Source of the DNA: Oscillospiraceae bacterium
GTDB taxonomy: Bacteria; Bacillota; Clostridia; Oscillospirales; Oscillospiraceae
Direction of reading: 5' to 3'
NCBI GenBank assembly: GCA_902802045.1
Contig: CADCKQ010000003.1
Location: 248,001-312,000 of the forward strand
Length of the DNA: 64,000 nt
Position 1 is the first letter of the stretch, and each line of letters begins with the position of its first letter. The notes beneath the pieces were generated by a model. That model was given only the letters and a program-made list of their open reading frames with translations, ran no database searches and was not told the DNA's origin. Of the stretch, positions 9,201-17,568 are shown in pieces. Both the position numbers and the translations under genes were made by a program.

Positions 9201-9710
9201 CTTGCAGGTGTTATTGAGACATCGCGCATGAGAACTACAAAAAGCAATAACCTGATGAGCTATATTACTCTTGAGGATAATTCTGCAACAATAGAGCTCA
9301 TCGCTTTCCAGCGAGCGCTCGATGAAGGCGGTATCTATGTTCACGACAACGAGATCATAATCGTTACCGGCAGGATCTCCGCCAGAGACGAAAATGAGCC
9401 GCAGATCATGGTCGACACTATAAGGCCGATAAGCACTATCGGCGAACTGCAGGTCTCTGAAAAAAATGTGCCTGCAGCCTCTCCCGCAGCCGCAACAGCG
9501 CAAAGTGTGAAAAAACTCTGGATAAAGCTTCCTAAGGAGGCTGATCTCATAAACATCCGGGGCGCTCTGATGTCATACGACGGAACCGACAGAGTCATAA
9601 TCTACTGTGTCGCCGAAAACAAGCGCATCGGCACACAGACCAAAATAAATCCCGAACTCCTTTCAAGGCTCAGAGGCTTCCTCGGTGAAGAAAATGTAAT
9701 AGTAAAATAA
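6213..9710 (+). CDS. dnaE: DNA polymerase III subunit alpha (DnaE type)
   Basis: Replicative polymerase subunit of 1165 residues. An N-terminal PHP domain (HVHTEYSLLDGA; CTDHGVMYG) is followed by the C-family polymerase core, with GPGRGSAAGS near residue 355 and the catalytic PDIDVDFC near 396; then a helix-hairpin-helix region and a C-terminal OB fold (SYITLEDNSATIELIAF). No exonuclease domain is inserted, which separates it from PolC. Firmicutes normally carry both DnaE and PolC, DnaE extending primers on the lagging strand. It follows whiA by 11 bases and is followed by trmO three bases later. Confidence 0.97.
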   Translation: MAFVHLHVHTEYSLLDGACRTDALAETVKSMGQTAVACTDHGVMYGAVAFYKACRKAGVKPIIGCEVYVAPRNLSDKEHKIDSNYSHLILLCKNETGYKNLCRLVSTSWVDGFYVKPRIDWSLLKQYHEGLICLSACLAGYIPSAIVNGEYDRAKEKALELSELFGEGGFYLELQNHGIEDEKKAAEGLIQIHNETGIPLVVTNDAHYLTENDSYYQDVLLCIQTGKNFDEENRMRFETDEFYLKSEENMRALFPEFQEACDNTVKIADACNFDFEFGHYHLPKFKLPQGETDSYEYLKKLCDAGFAERYGDKRPEVRDQLDYELSMISKMGFVDYFLIVSDFIGYAKRNGIPVGPGRGSAAGSVVSYCLKITDVDPIKYSLYFERFLNPERVSMPDIDVDFCVNRRGEVIDYVNRLYGSDHVAQIVTFGTMAARMAIRDVGRVLGVSYADTDNVAKQVPQTLNMTIDEALRISKPLKDIYESDGNLKNLIDVAKALEGMPRHASTHAAGVVITEKPVYEYVPLARNDESVVCQYQMTTLEELGLLKMDFLGLRNLTVLEDAAKLVRKKKPGFRVEDIPDEDAATFKMLSAGRTEGVFQLESAGITAVCTAIKPKSIEDITAVIALYRPGPMESIPRFIECSQDPSKIRYKHELLKPILDVTYGCIVYQEQVIEIFRNLAGFSLGQADNIRRAMSKKKHAVIDSERQTFVYGDEERGIKGCLANGIPADTANSIYDEIVDFASYAFNKAHAVSYAIVSFRTAYMKCRYPREYMAALLTSVLGNSLKISEYIGECREMGISLLPPDVNESGSDFTVSGGNLRFGLAAIKSVGRGAVAQIERERESGGSFTSFQDFCRRMAGKDINKRVVESLIKAGAFDSLGYRRRALLQISGRVMDSIGNEKKANIEGQLDLFGDLAGDGQSDGGGEIPIPDIEEFDKKSLMLMEKETTGLYLTGHPMDDYREQLRKAGVAGIGELLRDFSSDEENRRFRDGDRITLAGVIETSRMRTTKSNNLMSYITLEDNSATIELIAFQRALDEGGIYVHDNEIIIVTGRISARDENEPQIMVDTIRPISTIGELQVSEKNVPAASPAAATAQSVKKLWIKLPKEADLINIRGALMSYDGTDRVIIYCVAENKRIGTQTKINPELLSRLRGFLGEENVIVK

Positions 9711-9713
9711 GAT

Positions 9714-10358
9714 ATGGAGCCGATAGCATATATTCACAACGCTTTTAAAAGCAAATTTGCAGTCCCTCGCCAGTCCGGCCTCAACTCGGCTCTGAGCGAA
9801 GTCGTTATGGAGAGCTCTTATTCGGATCCGGAAGCTTTCAGAGGTCTTGAAGTCTTCAGTCATATCTGGCTGATCTGGCAGTTCTCCGAAAACTTAAGGG
9901 ACGGTTTCAGCCCGACAGTTCGCCCCCCAAGGCTCGGAGGGAATGCCAGAGTCGGAGTGTTTGCAAGCCGTTCTCCATTCAGGCCCAATGCCCTCGGGCT
10001 TTCCTGCGTCGAGCTTGTCTCCGTTAACAAAGGCTCTCTGACAGTAAGAGGAGCTGATCTCATGGACGGCACCCCGATCTTCGATATAAAGCCGTATATC
10101 CCTTACGCGGACTGCATTCCGGAAGCTAAGGAGGGCTGGGCCTCCTCCCCTTCGGATCTGCTCGAGGTCTCTTTTTCCGACGAAGTTGCCTCTCTCCTCT
10201 CAGAGGCTGAAAAAGCCGAGCTGTGCTCCATTTTGCAAAACGACCCTCGCCCTGCCTACCAGGACGACCCGGATAGAATCTACGGATTTGCATATGGGAA
10301 CAGAGAGATCAGATTTATAATAAAAGGAAAACATCTGACCGTCATCTCCGCAGAGTAG
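9714..10358 (+). CDS. trmO: tRNA (N6-threonylcarbamoyladenosine(37)-N6)-methyltransferase TrmO
   Basis: SAM-dependent enzyme of the TsaA/TrmO (UPF0066) family, which methylates t6A37 of threonine tRNAs. The family signature is complete at about residues 69-92: RPPRLGGNARVGVFASRSP followed by FRPNALGLS, and LMDGTPIFDIKPYIPYAD later provides the second conserved block. At 214 residues it includes the small C-terminal domain. It is the last gene of the hprK operon, followed by a bidirectional terminator. TrmO belongs to a beta-barrel fold unlike classic Rossmann methyltransferases, in keeping with the absence of a GxGxG motif. Confidence 0.9.
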   Translation: MEPIAYIHNAFKSKFAVPRQSGLNSALSEVVMESSYSDPEAFRGLEVFSHIWLIWQFSENLRDGFSPTVRPPRLGGNARVGVFASRSPFRPNALGLSCVELVSVNKGSLTVRGADLMDGTPIFDIKPYIPYADCIPEAKEGWASSPSDLLEVSFSDEVASLLSEAEKAELCSILQNDPRPAYQDDPDRIYGFAYGNREIRFIIKGKHLTVISAE

Positions 10359-10368
10359 CAATAAAAAA

Positions 10369-10402
10369 AGAACCGTAAACGGCTTATGCCGATTACGGTT
10401 CT
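10369..10402. terminator. Bidirectional terminator between trmO and dnaJ
   Basis: Perfect ten-base stem AGAACCGTAA / TTACGGTTCT with an inner ACGGC..GCCG extension, flanked by an A-run on the left and T-rich sequence on the right. It serves the convergent hprK-trmO and hrcA-dnaJ operons. Confidence 0.85.
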
Positions 10403-10416
10403 GTATTATTCAGATT

Positions 10417-11565
10417 CTATTTTTTCCGCTTGCCGAAAATTCCGCCGCTCTGGGAAACATCCGTCTCGCCCATGGCCGCCGCGTAATCGCGAAGCGCTTC
10501 TTTCTGAGCTTTGGAGAGGTTTTTCGGAACGTCGACTCTAACGGTAACGAACTGATCGCCCCTTCCGGTGCTTCTCAGATAGGGAACACCCTTGCCTCTG
10601 ATCCTGAAGGTCGTGCCCGTCTGGGTCCCGTCAGGGATCGTAAGCTTGACATCTCCGTCGAGAGTGGGGACCGTTATCTCCGAACCCAACGCCGCCTGAG
10701 CGAAAGTGATATCCTGATCCAGGTATATGTTCGTCCCCTCGCGCTCAAATCTCGCGTGAGGTCTCATGATTATCGAAACGAGAAGGTCTCCGTTCTCGCC
10801 GCCGTTTATTCCGGCATTCCCCTGTCCGCGGAGAGATACCGCCTGTCCGTCGTCTATTCCGGCGGGGATGGTGACATTGACCTTGTGCTGCTTTCTGATG
10901 CTTCCCATTCCGCGGCAGGTCTTGCAGGGCTGGTGTATGATCCTGCCCGTTCCGCGGCATTTCTGGCAGGCGCCTCTCGTCTGGGCCATGCCGAAGGGTG
11001 TCCTCGTTGATGTGACTACCGTTCCGGTGCCTTTGCAGTCAGGGCAGACCTCCGGAGTAGTACCGGGCGCGCAGCCGTTGCCCTTGCAGTCGGGGCACTG
11101 CACTACCCTTCCGACGGTGACATCTTTCTTGCAGCCGAAGGCAGCCTCTTCAAAGCTTATATTAACGCTCACGCGTATATTGTCGCCTTTTCTCGGAGCG
11201 TTCGGATTGCTCCTGCCCCTCGAAGACGCGCCTCCGAAGCCGAAAAGATCTCCGAATATGTCGCCGAAACCTCCGAAGTCACCGAAACCTCCGAAATCAC
11301 CGAAACCAAAGCCGCCCTGACCGAAGCCCTGTGAAGGATCAAAGGCCGCATGTCCGAACTGGTCGTATTTTGCGCGCTTGTCATCGTCCGAGAGTATCTC
11401 ATAGGCCTCATTGATCTCCTTGAATCTCTCTTCGGCAGCTTTGTCTCCCGGATGCAGATCAGGGTGATTTTCTTTGGCAAGCTTTCTGTATGCTTTTTTT
11501 ATTTCATCGGCTGAAGCTCCCTTTTGAAGGCCCAGCACCTCGTAGTAGTCTCTTTTTTCTGCCAT
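10417..11565 (-). CDS. dnaJ: Chaperone protein DnaJ
   Basis: Hsp40 co-chaperone, 382 residues, full type I architecture. The J domain has HPD at 34-36. It is followed by a Gly/Phe-rich linker and a zinc domain of four CxxCxGxG repeats ([32 protein letters not shown]), then the two C-terminal substrate-binding barrels. It stimulates DnaK ATPase and delivers substrates. It is the last gene of the hrcA operon, separated from dnaK by a strong hairpin that may lower its expression relative to dnaK. The start is an ATG after AGGAATGT, moderately good. Confidence 0.97.
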   Translation of the reverse strand: MAEKRDYYEVLGLQKGASADEIKKAYRKLAKENHPDLHPGDKAAEERFKEINEAYEILSDDDKRAKYDQFGHAAFDPSQGFGQGGFGFGDFGGFGDFGGFGDIFGDLFGFGGASSRGRSNPNAPRKGDNIRVSVNISFEEAAFGCKKDVTVGRVVQCPDCKGNGCAPGTTPEVCPDCKGTGTVVTSTRTPFGMAQTRGACQKCRGTGRIIHQPCKTCRGMGSIRKQHKVNVTIPAGIDDGQAVSLRGQGNAGINGGENGDLLVSIIMRPHARFEREGTNIYLDQDITFAQAALGSEITVPTLDGDVKLTIPDGTQTGTTFRIRGKGVPYLRSTGRGDQFVTVRVDVPKNLSKAQKEALRDYAAAMGETDVSQSGGIFGKRKK

Positions 11566-11578
11566 TTTACATTCCTTT

Positions 11579-11606
11579 GGGAGTCGGGGCTTAAGCCCCG
11601 GCTCCC
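11579..11606 (-). promoter_or_regulatory. Intercistronic hairpin between dnaK and dnaJ
   Basis: Near-perfect 12-base stem GGGAGTCGGGGC / GCCCCGGCTCCC with a TTAA loop, without a T-run on the minus strand. It is probably an mRNA-stability or partial-attenuation element placing dnaJ below dnaK in expression. Confidence 0.55.
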
Positions 11607-11644
11607 TTTAACAAGTTCATTTGCTGTTGTTTTGCGAATAAATA

Positions 11645-13498
11645 TTACTTATTGTCGTCGTCAACCACAGTATAGTCTGCGTCGTAGTAGTCCTGACCGT
11701 TCCCGCCGCCGGCAGGTCCCTGACCGCCCATGTTGTTCGGGTCAAAGCCCTGGCCCTGTGCTGCACCACTCTGCTGATAGAGCTTCTCGCTTACTTTATA
11801 GAAAGCCTGCGTGAGTTCTTCTGTTGCAGACTTGATAGCCTGTGTATCGGTTCCCTGGAGCGCAGTCTTGAGCGCTGCAAGTTTGCCTTCTACTTCGCTC
11901 TTGTCTGCCGGATCGAGCTTGTCTCCCATCTCTGATAGAGTTTTCTCTGTCTGGTAGGCCATCTGATCGCCCTGGTTGCGGACATCGACTTCCTCTTTGC
12001 GCTTCGCGTCCTCTGCAGCGTACTGCTCGGCCTCTCTTACTGCCTTATCTATATCCTCTTTGGACATGTTCGAGGAGGAGGTGATTGTAATGTGCTGCTC
12101 TTTTCCGGTTCCGAGATCCTTCGCGCTGACATTGACTATGCCGTTGGCATCAATGTCGAAGGTAACTTCGATCTGCGGAACGCCGCGACGCGCCGGTGCG
12201 ATACCGTCGAGATGGAATCTGCCAAGAGATTTGTTGTACTGTGCCATCTCGCGCTCGCCCTGGAGAACATTGACTTCAACAGATGTCTGATTGTCTGCAG
12301 CTGTGGAGAAGATCTGGCTCTTCTTGGTCGGAATGGTTGTGTTGCGGTCTATAAGCTTCGTGCATACGCCGCCAAGCGTCTCGATTCCGAGAGACAGAGG
12401 CGTTACGTCGAGAAGGAGTATTCCTTCAACATCTCCGCCGAGAACGCCGCCCTGGATAGCTGCTCCGATAGCGACGCACTCATCCGGGTTGATGCCCTTG
12501 AATCCCTCTTTGCCGAGGATGCTCTTTACCATATCCTGAACCGCGGGGATACGTGTCGAGCCGCCGACGAGAAGGACCTTGCTGATATCGGAAGGTGCAA
12601 GTCCGGAATCCGCAAGCGCCTGCTTTACAGGACCTGCCGTCTTCTCGACAAGGTGATGGGTCAGCTCATTGAACTTTGCTCTCGAGAGCGTTATATCCAT
12701 ATGCTTCGGGCCTGTTGCGTCTGCCGTGATATAAGGCAGATTGATATTCGATGTGGTTACGCTGCTGAGTTCTATTTTGGCCTTCTCGGCAGCTTCCTTG
12801 AGTCTCTGCATGGCTACTTTATCGCCGGAGAGATCGACTCCGTCTGTTTTTCTAAACTCATCGACGAGGTATTTAGTAATGCACGCGTCAAAGTCATCGC
12901 CGCCGAGGCGGTTATTTCCAGCCGTCGCCAGAACCTCTATTACTCCGTCACCTATCTCGAGAACGGATACATCAAAAGTACCGCCGCCGAGGTCGTAGAC
13001 CATTATCTTCTGGTCCTGCTCCTTATCGAGCCCGTAGGCAAGGGCAGCAGCTGTCGGCTCGTTTATGATACGCTTTACATCGAGTCCTGCGATACGGCCG
13101 GCGTCCTTTGTCGCCTGGCGCTGAGCGTCCGTAAAGTATGCGGGGACTGTGATGACAGCTTCCGTAACTGTCTGTCCGAGGAATGCCTCTGCGTCTGCCT
13201 TCATCTTCTGAAGGATCATTGCAGAGATCTCCTGCGGAGTATATGCCTTGTTGTCGATGGTGACCTTATAGTTGGATCCCATCTCGCGCTTGATGGAGGA
13301 AATGGTCCTGTCGGGATTTGTAACTGCCTGGCGTTTTGCCACCTGTCCGACCATTCTCTCTCCGGTCTTGGCAAATGCTACGACTGACGGTGTAGTGCGG
13401 TTGCCTTCCGCATTTGCGATAACCTGTGCCTCTCCGCCTTCCATAACTGCTACACAGCTGTTGGTTGTTCCGAGGTCTATTCCTATTATTTTACCCAT
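11645..13498 (-). CDS. dnaK: Chaperone protein DnaK (Hsp70)
   Basis: ATP-dependent Hsp70 chaperone, 617 residues. The phosphate-1 motif [11 protein letters not shown] is at 5-15, with phosphate-2 [11 protein letters not shown] and the adenosine motif [11 protein letters not shown] further on. The substrate-binding domain and a Gly/Gln-rich tail follow, ending in [12 protein letters not shown]. As in other Firmicutes, the stretch of about 24 residues found in the ATPase lobe of proteobacterial DnaK is absent. The gene lies between grpE and dnaJ under CIRCE/HrcA control. A 431-codon frame on the opposite strand is a shadow of this gene. Confidence 0.98.
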   Translation of the reverse strand: MGKIIGIDLGTTNSCVAVMEGGEAQVIANAEGNRTTPSVVAFAKTGERMVGQVAKRQAVTNPDRTISSIKREMGSNYKVTIDNKAYTPQEISAMILQKMKADAEAFLGQTVTEAVITVPAYFTDAQRQATKDAGRIAGLDVKRIINEPTAAALAYGLDKEQDQKIMVYDLGGGTFDVSVLEIGDGVIEVLATAGNNRLGGDDFDACITKYLVDEFRKTDGVDLSGDKVAMQRLKEAAEKAKIELSSVTTSNINLPYITADATGPKHMDITLSRAKFNELTHHLVEKTAGPVKQALADSGLAPSDISKVLLVGGSTRIPAVQDMVKSILGKEGFKGINPDECVAIGAAIQGGVLGGDVEGILLLDVTPLSLGIETLGGVCTKLIDRNTTIPTKKSQIFSTAADNQTSVEVNVLQGEREMAQYNKSLGRFHLDGIAPARRGVPQIEVTFDIDANGIVNVSAKDLGTGKEQHITITSSSNMSKEDIDKAVREAEQYAAEDAKRKEEVDVRNQGDQMAYQTEKTLSEMGDKLDPADKSEVEGKLAALKTALQGTDTQAIKSATEELTQAFYKVSEKLYQQSGAAQGQGFDPNNMGGQGPAGGGNGQDYYDADYTVVDDDNK

Positions 13499-13549
13499 TG
13501 TTCTTTCTCCTTTATGTCTTCTTTATTTTTTTACTTATTTTTTATATGT

Positions 13550-14104
13550 TCAGTTCGCAACTTTTACCATCGCGAATCTTACAACCTTGTCTCCGATCTT
13601 AAAGCCCTTCTGAAAGACCTCAACGATCTCATTTTCTCCTTTTTCCTCATCTTCACAGTGCATTACTGCGTTGTGCAGATTCGGATCAAAAGTCTCTCCG
13701 GCCTCTCCGTAGGCCGTCGCTCCGAGCTTTTGCATTGTATCCTTGAACTGGGCCATTATCATCTCTACACCCTTTTTATACGCCTCATCTTCAGTCTGCG
13801 TATTAAGCGCCCTTTCAAGATTGTCGTATACGGGGAGGAATTTTGTCAGAGTGTCCGCTTTAATATCCGCATAGAGATTCTCTTTTTCCTGACGGCTCCG
13901 CTTACGGAAATTGTCGTATTCTGCCAGAAGTCTTAAGTACTTGTCATTTGCTTCACTGAGCTTACGGTCTTTGTCTTCCTCTTCGGGAGCGGCAGGTTCT
14001 TCCTTTTTTTCTTCAATAACTTCCTCTTTTATTTCCTCTGCGGTTTCCTCTTTGATCTCTTCCGCAGCCTCTTCCTTATTCTTATCCTTTTTTTCTTTGC
14101 TCAA
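13550..14104 (-). CDS. grpE: Nucleotide exchange factor GrpE
   Basis: Dimeric exchange factor for DnaK, 184 residues. The first 50 residues are a repetitive Lys/Glu stretch, then comes the long coiled-coil helix and the beta-rich head (DPNLHNAVMHCEDEEKGENEIVEVFQKG). The start is a TTG that overlaps the hrcA stop in the sequence TTGA; GGAG lies ten bases upstream. The ATG inside the ribosome site is out of frame, so TTG is the supported start. The overlap suggests translational coupling to hrcA. Confidence 0.95.
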   Translation of the reverse strand: MSKEKKDKNKEEAAEEIKEETAEEIKEEVIEEKKEEPAAPEEEDKDRKLSEANDKYLRLLAEYDNFRKRSRQEKENLYADIKADTLTKFLPVYDNLERALNTQTEDEAYKKGVEMIMAQFKDTMQKLGATAYGEAGETFDPNLHNAVMHCEDEEKGENEIVEVFQKGFKIGDKVVRFAMVKVAN

Positions 14105-15183
14105 GACCTGTCATCTCCTTTAATTATCAGTTTATTGTGCATGCCCTCCGGAGGAGCTTCCCCGCCTCCCAGCCTCTTTGAAAGACCTGCTGCGAGCATT
14201 CCCAGCTTTGTTGCGATCGCAGAATAATCCATTCTCGTAGGGCCGACTATTCCGATAAGTCCCTTGGTATTGTCTCCGGCATCATAGCTCGCTACGATAA
14301 CGCTCGAATCCTTCAGCTCTTCGGCCACATTCTCCGGCCCTATCAGGACTCTTACTTCTTCGACATCCTGCATGGCGCCGGTTTCCGGAAAAACATATCC
14401 TCCGTTTGACAGATAACTCATAAGCTTATGGGCCTTATCCGGATCTCTGAATTCGGGCTGGCTCAAAAGCCTGTTTTCACCCGTCACATAAGCGGTTACT
14501 GAATTGACTTCACTCAAAGTCTCGATGCAGAACGCAGCAATTACAGCCGTAAGTCCGATAGTATCGTCTGCTGCCCGCTCAGTTGCTGATATTAGCGCCG
14601 ATGTTATCTTGTCCTCCGTGATTCCGGTGAAAGAAGCATTGAAAAGCGTACTGAGCTTCTGAACAAGACTTCTGTCCGCGGAGACAGGCAGATGAACATA
14701 TTTGTTCTTTACATCGTTGTTTGAGAGCAGCGCTACTATTATAAATGTATTTGCGTCCACATATATCAGGTCAAAACGTCTGACTGTAACAGAAGCATTC
14801 GAAGTCAGCGCCAGCGCCGGATAATTTGTAAGCTGTGAGGCAAGCTTTCCTATATCACTGATTGCAGTATCCATAACTGCAAGTCTTTCGTTGAGCTTCC
14901 TGTTCAGTTCCTCGGACTCTTCTACGCTCAGCTTCTGGCGCTGCATCAGCTCGTTTACATACAGTCTGTAGCCCGCCGGAGTGGGGACTCTGCCTGCAGA
15001 GGTGTGAGGCTGCTCCAGATATCCGAGTGCAACAAGCTCTGCCAATTCATTTCTTATGGTCGCAGAAGAACAGCCCAAGCTTCCCGTTTCAGCTATTGCT
15101 TTGCTGGAGACCGGCTCCGCTGTTTTAATGTATTCGTCTACAACAGCTGCAAGTATTTTCTTTTTTCTTTCACTTAAAGCCAT
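14101..15183 (-). CDS. hrcA: Heat-inducible transcription repressor HrcA
   Basis: Repressor of class I heat-shock genes, 360 residues. It has an N-terminal winged helix (SERKKKILAAVVDEYIKTAE; CSSATIRNELAELVALGYL) with the family phrase EQPHTSAGRVPTPAGYR, a GAF-like middle and an inserted dimerisation domain. It is the first gene of hrcA-grpE-dnaK-dnaJ and overlaps grpE by four bases. A perfect CIRCE operator lies about 25 bases upstream of its start, so it represses its own operon, with GroEL expected to be needed for its folding; groESL is not in this window. Confidence 0.96.
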   Translation of the reverse strand: MALSERKKKILAAVVDEYIKTAEPVSSKAIAETGSLGCSSATIRNELAELVALGYLEQPHTSAGRVPTPAGYRLYVNELMQRQKLSVEESEELNRKLNERLAVMDTAISDIGKLASQLTNYPALALTSNASVTVRRFDLIYVDANTFIIVALLSNNDVKNKYVHLPVSADRSLVQKLSTLFNASFTGITEDKITSALISATERAADDTIGLTAVIAAFCIETLSEVNSVTAYVTGENRLLSQPEFRDPDKAHKLMSYLSNGGYVFPETGAMQDVEEVRVLIGPENVAEELKDSSVIVASYDAGDNTKGLIGIVGPTRMDYSAIATKLGMLAAGLSKRLGGGEAPPEGMHNKLIIKGDDRS

Positions 15184-15205
15184 TAGCAGAATCCTTCTGT
15201 AAGTG

Positions 15206-15232
15206 TTAGCACTCTCTTCTTTCGAGTGCTAA
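15206..15232 (-). promoter_or_regulatory. CIRCE operator of the hrcA operon
   Basis: TTAGCACTC, nine bases, GAGTGCTAA: a perfect match to the HrcA-binding CIRCE element. It begins right after the -10 box, where bound HrcA blocks transcription start. Confidence 0.97.
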
Positions 15233-15259
15233 TATAGCACTGATATTTTTCTTTGTCAA
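15231..15259 (-). promoter_or_regulatory. Sigma-A promoter of the hrcA operon
   Basis: On the minus strand: TTGACA, 17-base spacer, TATATT. The -10 overlaps the edge of the CIRCE element by two bases. Confidence 0.9.
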
Positions 15260-15299
15260 CACGATTTCACCGGATTAATCAATTGTTCACAATTAAAAA

Positions 15300-15329
15300 C
15301 CGGGCAGTTCCGCATATGGAACTGCCCGG
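15300..15329 (-). terminator. Terminator of the Na/Pi cotransporter gene
   Basis: Perfect 12-base stem CCGGGCAGTTCC / GGAACTGCCCGG followed on the minus strand by TTTTTAATT. Confidence 0.92.
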
Positions 15330-15348
15330 CATAAACAGAGCTGTTGCA

Positions 15349-17160
15349 TTACATCCCTGCAGACTCGGCCTCGGCGTTTTGCAGCTTTGAGAAGAACTCG
15401 TCGTGTCGGGCTGAGTACTCCTCGTTGAACCAGGTGTCGTTGCCCTCGTGGAGATAGGCTATATAATCATGCGGCTTCAGGTCGCGCCCCTCCATTCTCG
15501 CGACGACTGCAAGGCCTATATTCGAACAGCAGTCGGACACTCTTTCCATATCTGTCAGTATATCGAGGAAATAAGCGCCGGCATATACTTCGCAGAGCCC
15601 CTTGCGGAGTCTCTCCATATGGCCTTCTTTCATCACGTCGACCATATCGTCCATAACTTCCTCGAGAGGCTCGATCTCCTTCGCCTTATCCAGATTTTTC
15701 TGCTCGAAGGCTTCTCTCGCGCAGCTTATCGTCTGCTGGGCAAGCTCCATCAGCACTCCGAGCTGGCAGATGGCAAGGGAAGAAAAGGTTGTGCCGCGTT
15801 CTTTCATGATTTTTGCGCGCTCGGCAATATTCATGGCGTGATCGCCGATACGCTCGAATTCCGAGAGCACCTGTGTATACTCCTCGAATATCCCCGAAAA
15901 CGGCCGCGAAGCCGTATGTGGTGACATTTCCACCAGATAGTGGCTGACCCGGTCGGTAAACGCGTCTATGATCTCTTCATCGGCGTATATTTCGTCGAAC
16001 CCTTTTTCGTCATACGAGTCGATAAGGCACACGGCCTTCGTGAGATTGCCCGTTCCCAGTTCCAGCATCTTTTTCATCGCGTCATAGCAGGAGCCGAAGG
16101 CGAGCGCGGGGGTATCAAAAAATTTCGGATTCAGCGCTTCGAGCAGTTCATTGTACATCATTGGTTTTTCCGGCTCGTCCCTGACGATCTTCCTGCTCAT
16201 TTTTTCATAAACGGGAACTACGGGAAGAAGCAGGAGCGCGCAGCTCAGATTGAATATGGTGTTGGTGTTCGCAATACCGCCGGAGTTGATCGGAACATTC
16301 CAGATCGCATCCAGCCATCCGGCTCTCCGGGCGATAATTACCGCTGTGAGCACGAGCACCGTTTCGCTGAGATTAAAAAGAATGTTCACGATACCGACGC
16401 GTCTTGCCTCCGGTTTTGCGCCGATCGAGCAGACTATCGCGGTCGTCACGCAATCGCCGAGGTAGATGCCCACTATCACGGCATATATCGAACCGAAGGT
16501 CAGCCCGCCCGAGACGGAAAAAGCCTGAAGGATGCCTATCGTGGCCGAGGAGCTCTGAAGCATGAACGCCACCGCCGCTCCTACAGCATACCCGATAAAC
16601 GGACTCCTCGAAAGGGCGGAGAGCATCCTTCCGAAAAACGCGCTCCCGGAAAGGGAACTGACAGCACCGGTCATATTCAGAAGTCCGCTGAACAGGATAC
16701 CGAAGCCTATCAGGATATTCCCCGTTGTCCCTGTCTTTTTGTTGTCGCTGCGCATTATAAGCACTATGCCGATGATCAGCGCCACGGGGGCAAGCGTCGA
16801 CGGTTTGAAGATCTGAAGCCATGAGTTTCCGGAGGAATCGATGTCGAGAAGCCTTATGATCTGCCCCGTGACCGTTGTGCCGACGTTGGCTCCGATTATT
16901 ATCCCGAGTGACTGGTGCAGGGTCAGAAGCCCCGCGCCAACAAGGCCGGAAGTGATTACTATCGTCGCGGTGGAGGACTGGATAACAGCTGTCATTGCAA
17001 GACCCGTAAGAAACGCTTTGAAAGAACTGTCCGTAAGCTTCCCGAGGACAGCCTTCAACGTCCCCGACGCGCCCTCCCGGAGGCTGTTGCCCATAAGCCT
17101 CATCCCGTAAAGGAACATTGCGAGTCCGCCGAGCAGAGTAATGATATTGAATACATTCAT
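15349..17160 (-). CDS. Na/Pi-cotransporter II-related membrane protein with PhoU-like tail
   Basis: 603-residue protein of the NptA/YjbB family. Two inverted membrane repeats each carry the QSS signature (TAVIQSSTATI at about 58-67 and FMLQSSSATIG at 199-209), the substrate and Na+ site of this family. From about residue 340 the protein becomes cytoplasmic and helical, with PhoU-like bundles (FERIGDHAMNIAERAKI; MERVSDCCSNIGLAV). It is expected to move phosphate with Na+; bacterial members may act in uptake or efflux and the PhoU-like part may sense phosphate status. It stands alone with its own promoter and terminator. The direction of transport is not readable from sequence. Confidence 0.88.
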   Translation of the reverse strand: MNVFNIITLLGGLAMFLYGMRLMGNSLREGASGTLKAVLGKLTDSSFKAFLTGLAMTAVIQSSTATIVITSGLVGAGLLTLHQSLGIIIGANVGTTVTGQIIRLLDIDSSGNSWLQIFKPSTLAPVALIIGIVLIMRSDNKKTGTTGNILIGFGILFSGLLNMTGAVSSLSGSAFFGRMLSALSRSPFIGYAVGAAVAFMLQSSSATIGILQAFSVSGGLTFGSIYAVIVGIYLGDCVTTAIVCSIGAKPEARRVGIVNILFNLSETVLVLTAVIIARRAGWLDAIWNVPINSGGIANTNTIFNLSCALLLLPVVPVYEKMSRKIVRDEPEKPMMYNELLEALNPKFFDTPALAFGSCYDAMKKMLELGTGNLTKAVCLIDSYDEKGFDEIYADEEIIDAFTDRVSHYLVEMSPHTASRPFSGIFEEYTQVLSEFERIGDHAMNIAERAKIMKERGTTFSSLAICQLGVLMELAQQTISCAREAFEQKNLDKAKEIEPLEEVMDDMVDVMKEGHMERLRKGLCEVYAGAYFLDILTDMERVSDCCSNIGLAVVARMEGRDLKPHDYIAYLHEGNDTWFNEEYSARHDEFFSKLQNAEAESAGM

Positions 17161-17198
17161 AACGGAATTTTCCTATCCCCGTTTTTTCATCTTTGTGT

Positions 17199-17227
17199 AT
17201 TGTATATATTTTAAAACAATTCTGCAA
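17199..17227 (-). promoter_or_regulatory. Probable promoter of the Na/Pi cotransporter gene
   Basis: On the minus strand: TTGCAG, 17-base spacer, TACAAT, about 40 bases upstream of the start codon. Confidence 0.5.
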
Positions 17228-17441
17228 CCGTAAATTATCCGGCAGGACCGGACCGGCAGATTATCGGTATTCCACAATTATATGAATTTCTGTATGAATT
17301 ACTGTAATATGCTTGATAAATGTATTCGTTTTTTCCGAAACGGTAAAGAAACAGGGCTATGCTGTAGGCAGGATTTGGCATCTCTTGCATATAAATCAGC
17401 ATAAAGCACGGAAAATCAAAAAACTTTATACAATTTATACA

Positions 17442-17478
17442 AAACAAGTGTGTTTCCGGAAATAACACTTGTTTTTTT
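17442..17478 (+). terminator. Rho-independent terminator or attenuator ahead of opp operon 1
   Basis: Perfect ten-base stem AAACAAGTGT / ACACTTGTTT followed by seven T. No gene on this strand lies upstream, so it either ends a short non-coding transcript or acts as an attenuator. Confidence 0.7.
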
Positions 17479-17497
17479 ACCTTTATTGGTATATTAT
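17469..17497 (+). promoter_or_regulatory. Probable promoter of opp operon 1
   Basis: TTGTTT, 17-base spacer, TATTAT, about 70 bases before the first permease. The -35 overlaps the right arm of the terminator hairpin. Confidence 0.45.
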
Positions 17498-17568
17498 GTC
17501 AAGCACTTGTTTTCTGATTTTTGCCGATAACATATTAGTATTTTAATTAACGAAAGGAGCGGGAAAAC

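Larger units (their letters stand above)
17228..17568 (+). promoter_or_regulatory. Gene-free region and possible leader upstream of the first opp operon
   Basis: AT-rich stretch with no convincing frame. It contains one clear rightward terminator (17442-17478) and a promoter-like pair overlapping it (17469-17497). The part before the terminator holds short inverted repeats but matches no riboswitch class I know. It may be a transcribed leader with an attenuator, or a relic. Confidence 0.4.

Noticed and set aside
12092..13387. A 431-codon open frame on the plus strand across dnaK
   Set aside because: It is the mirror of a highly conserved dnaK with biased codons; no ribosome site and no recognisable domain.
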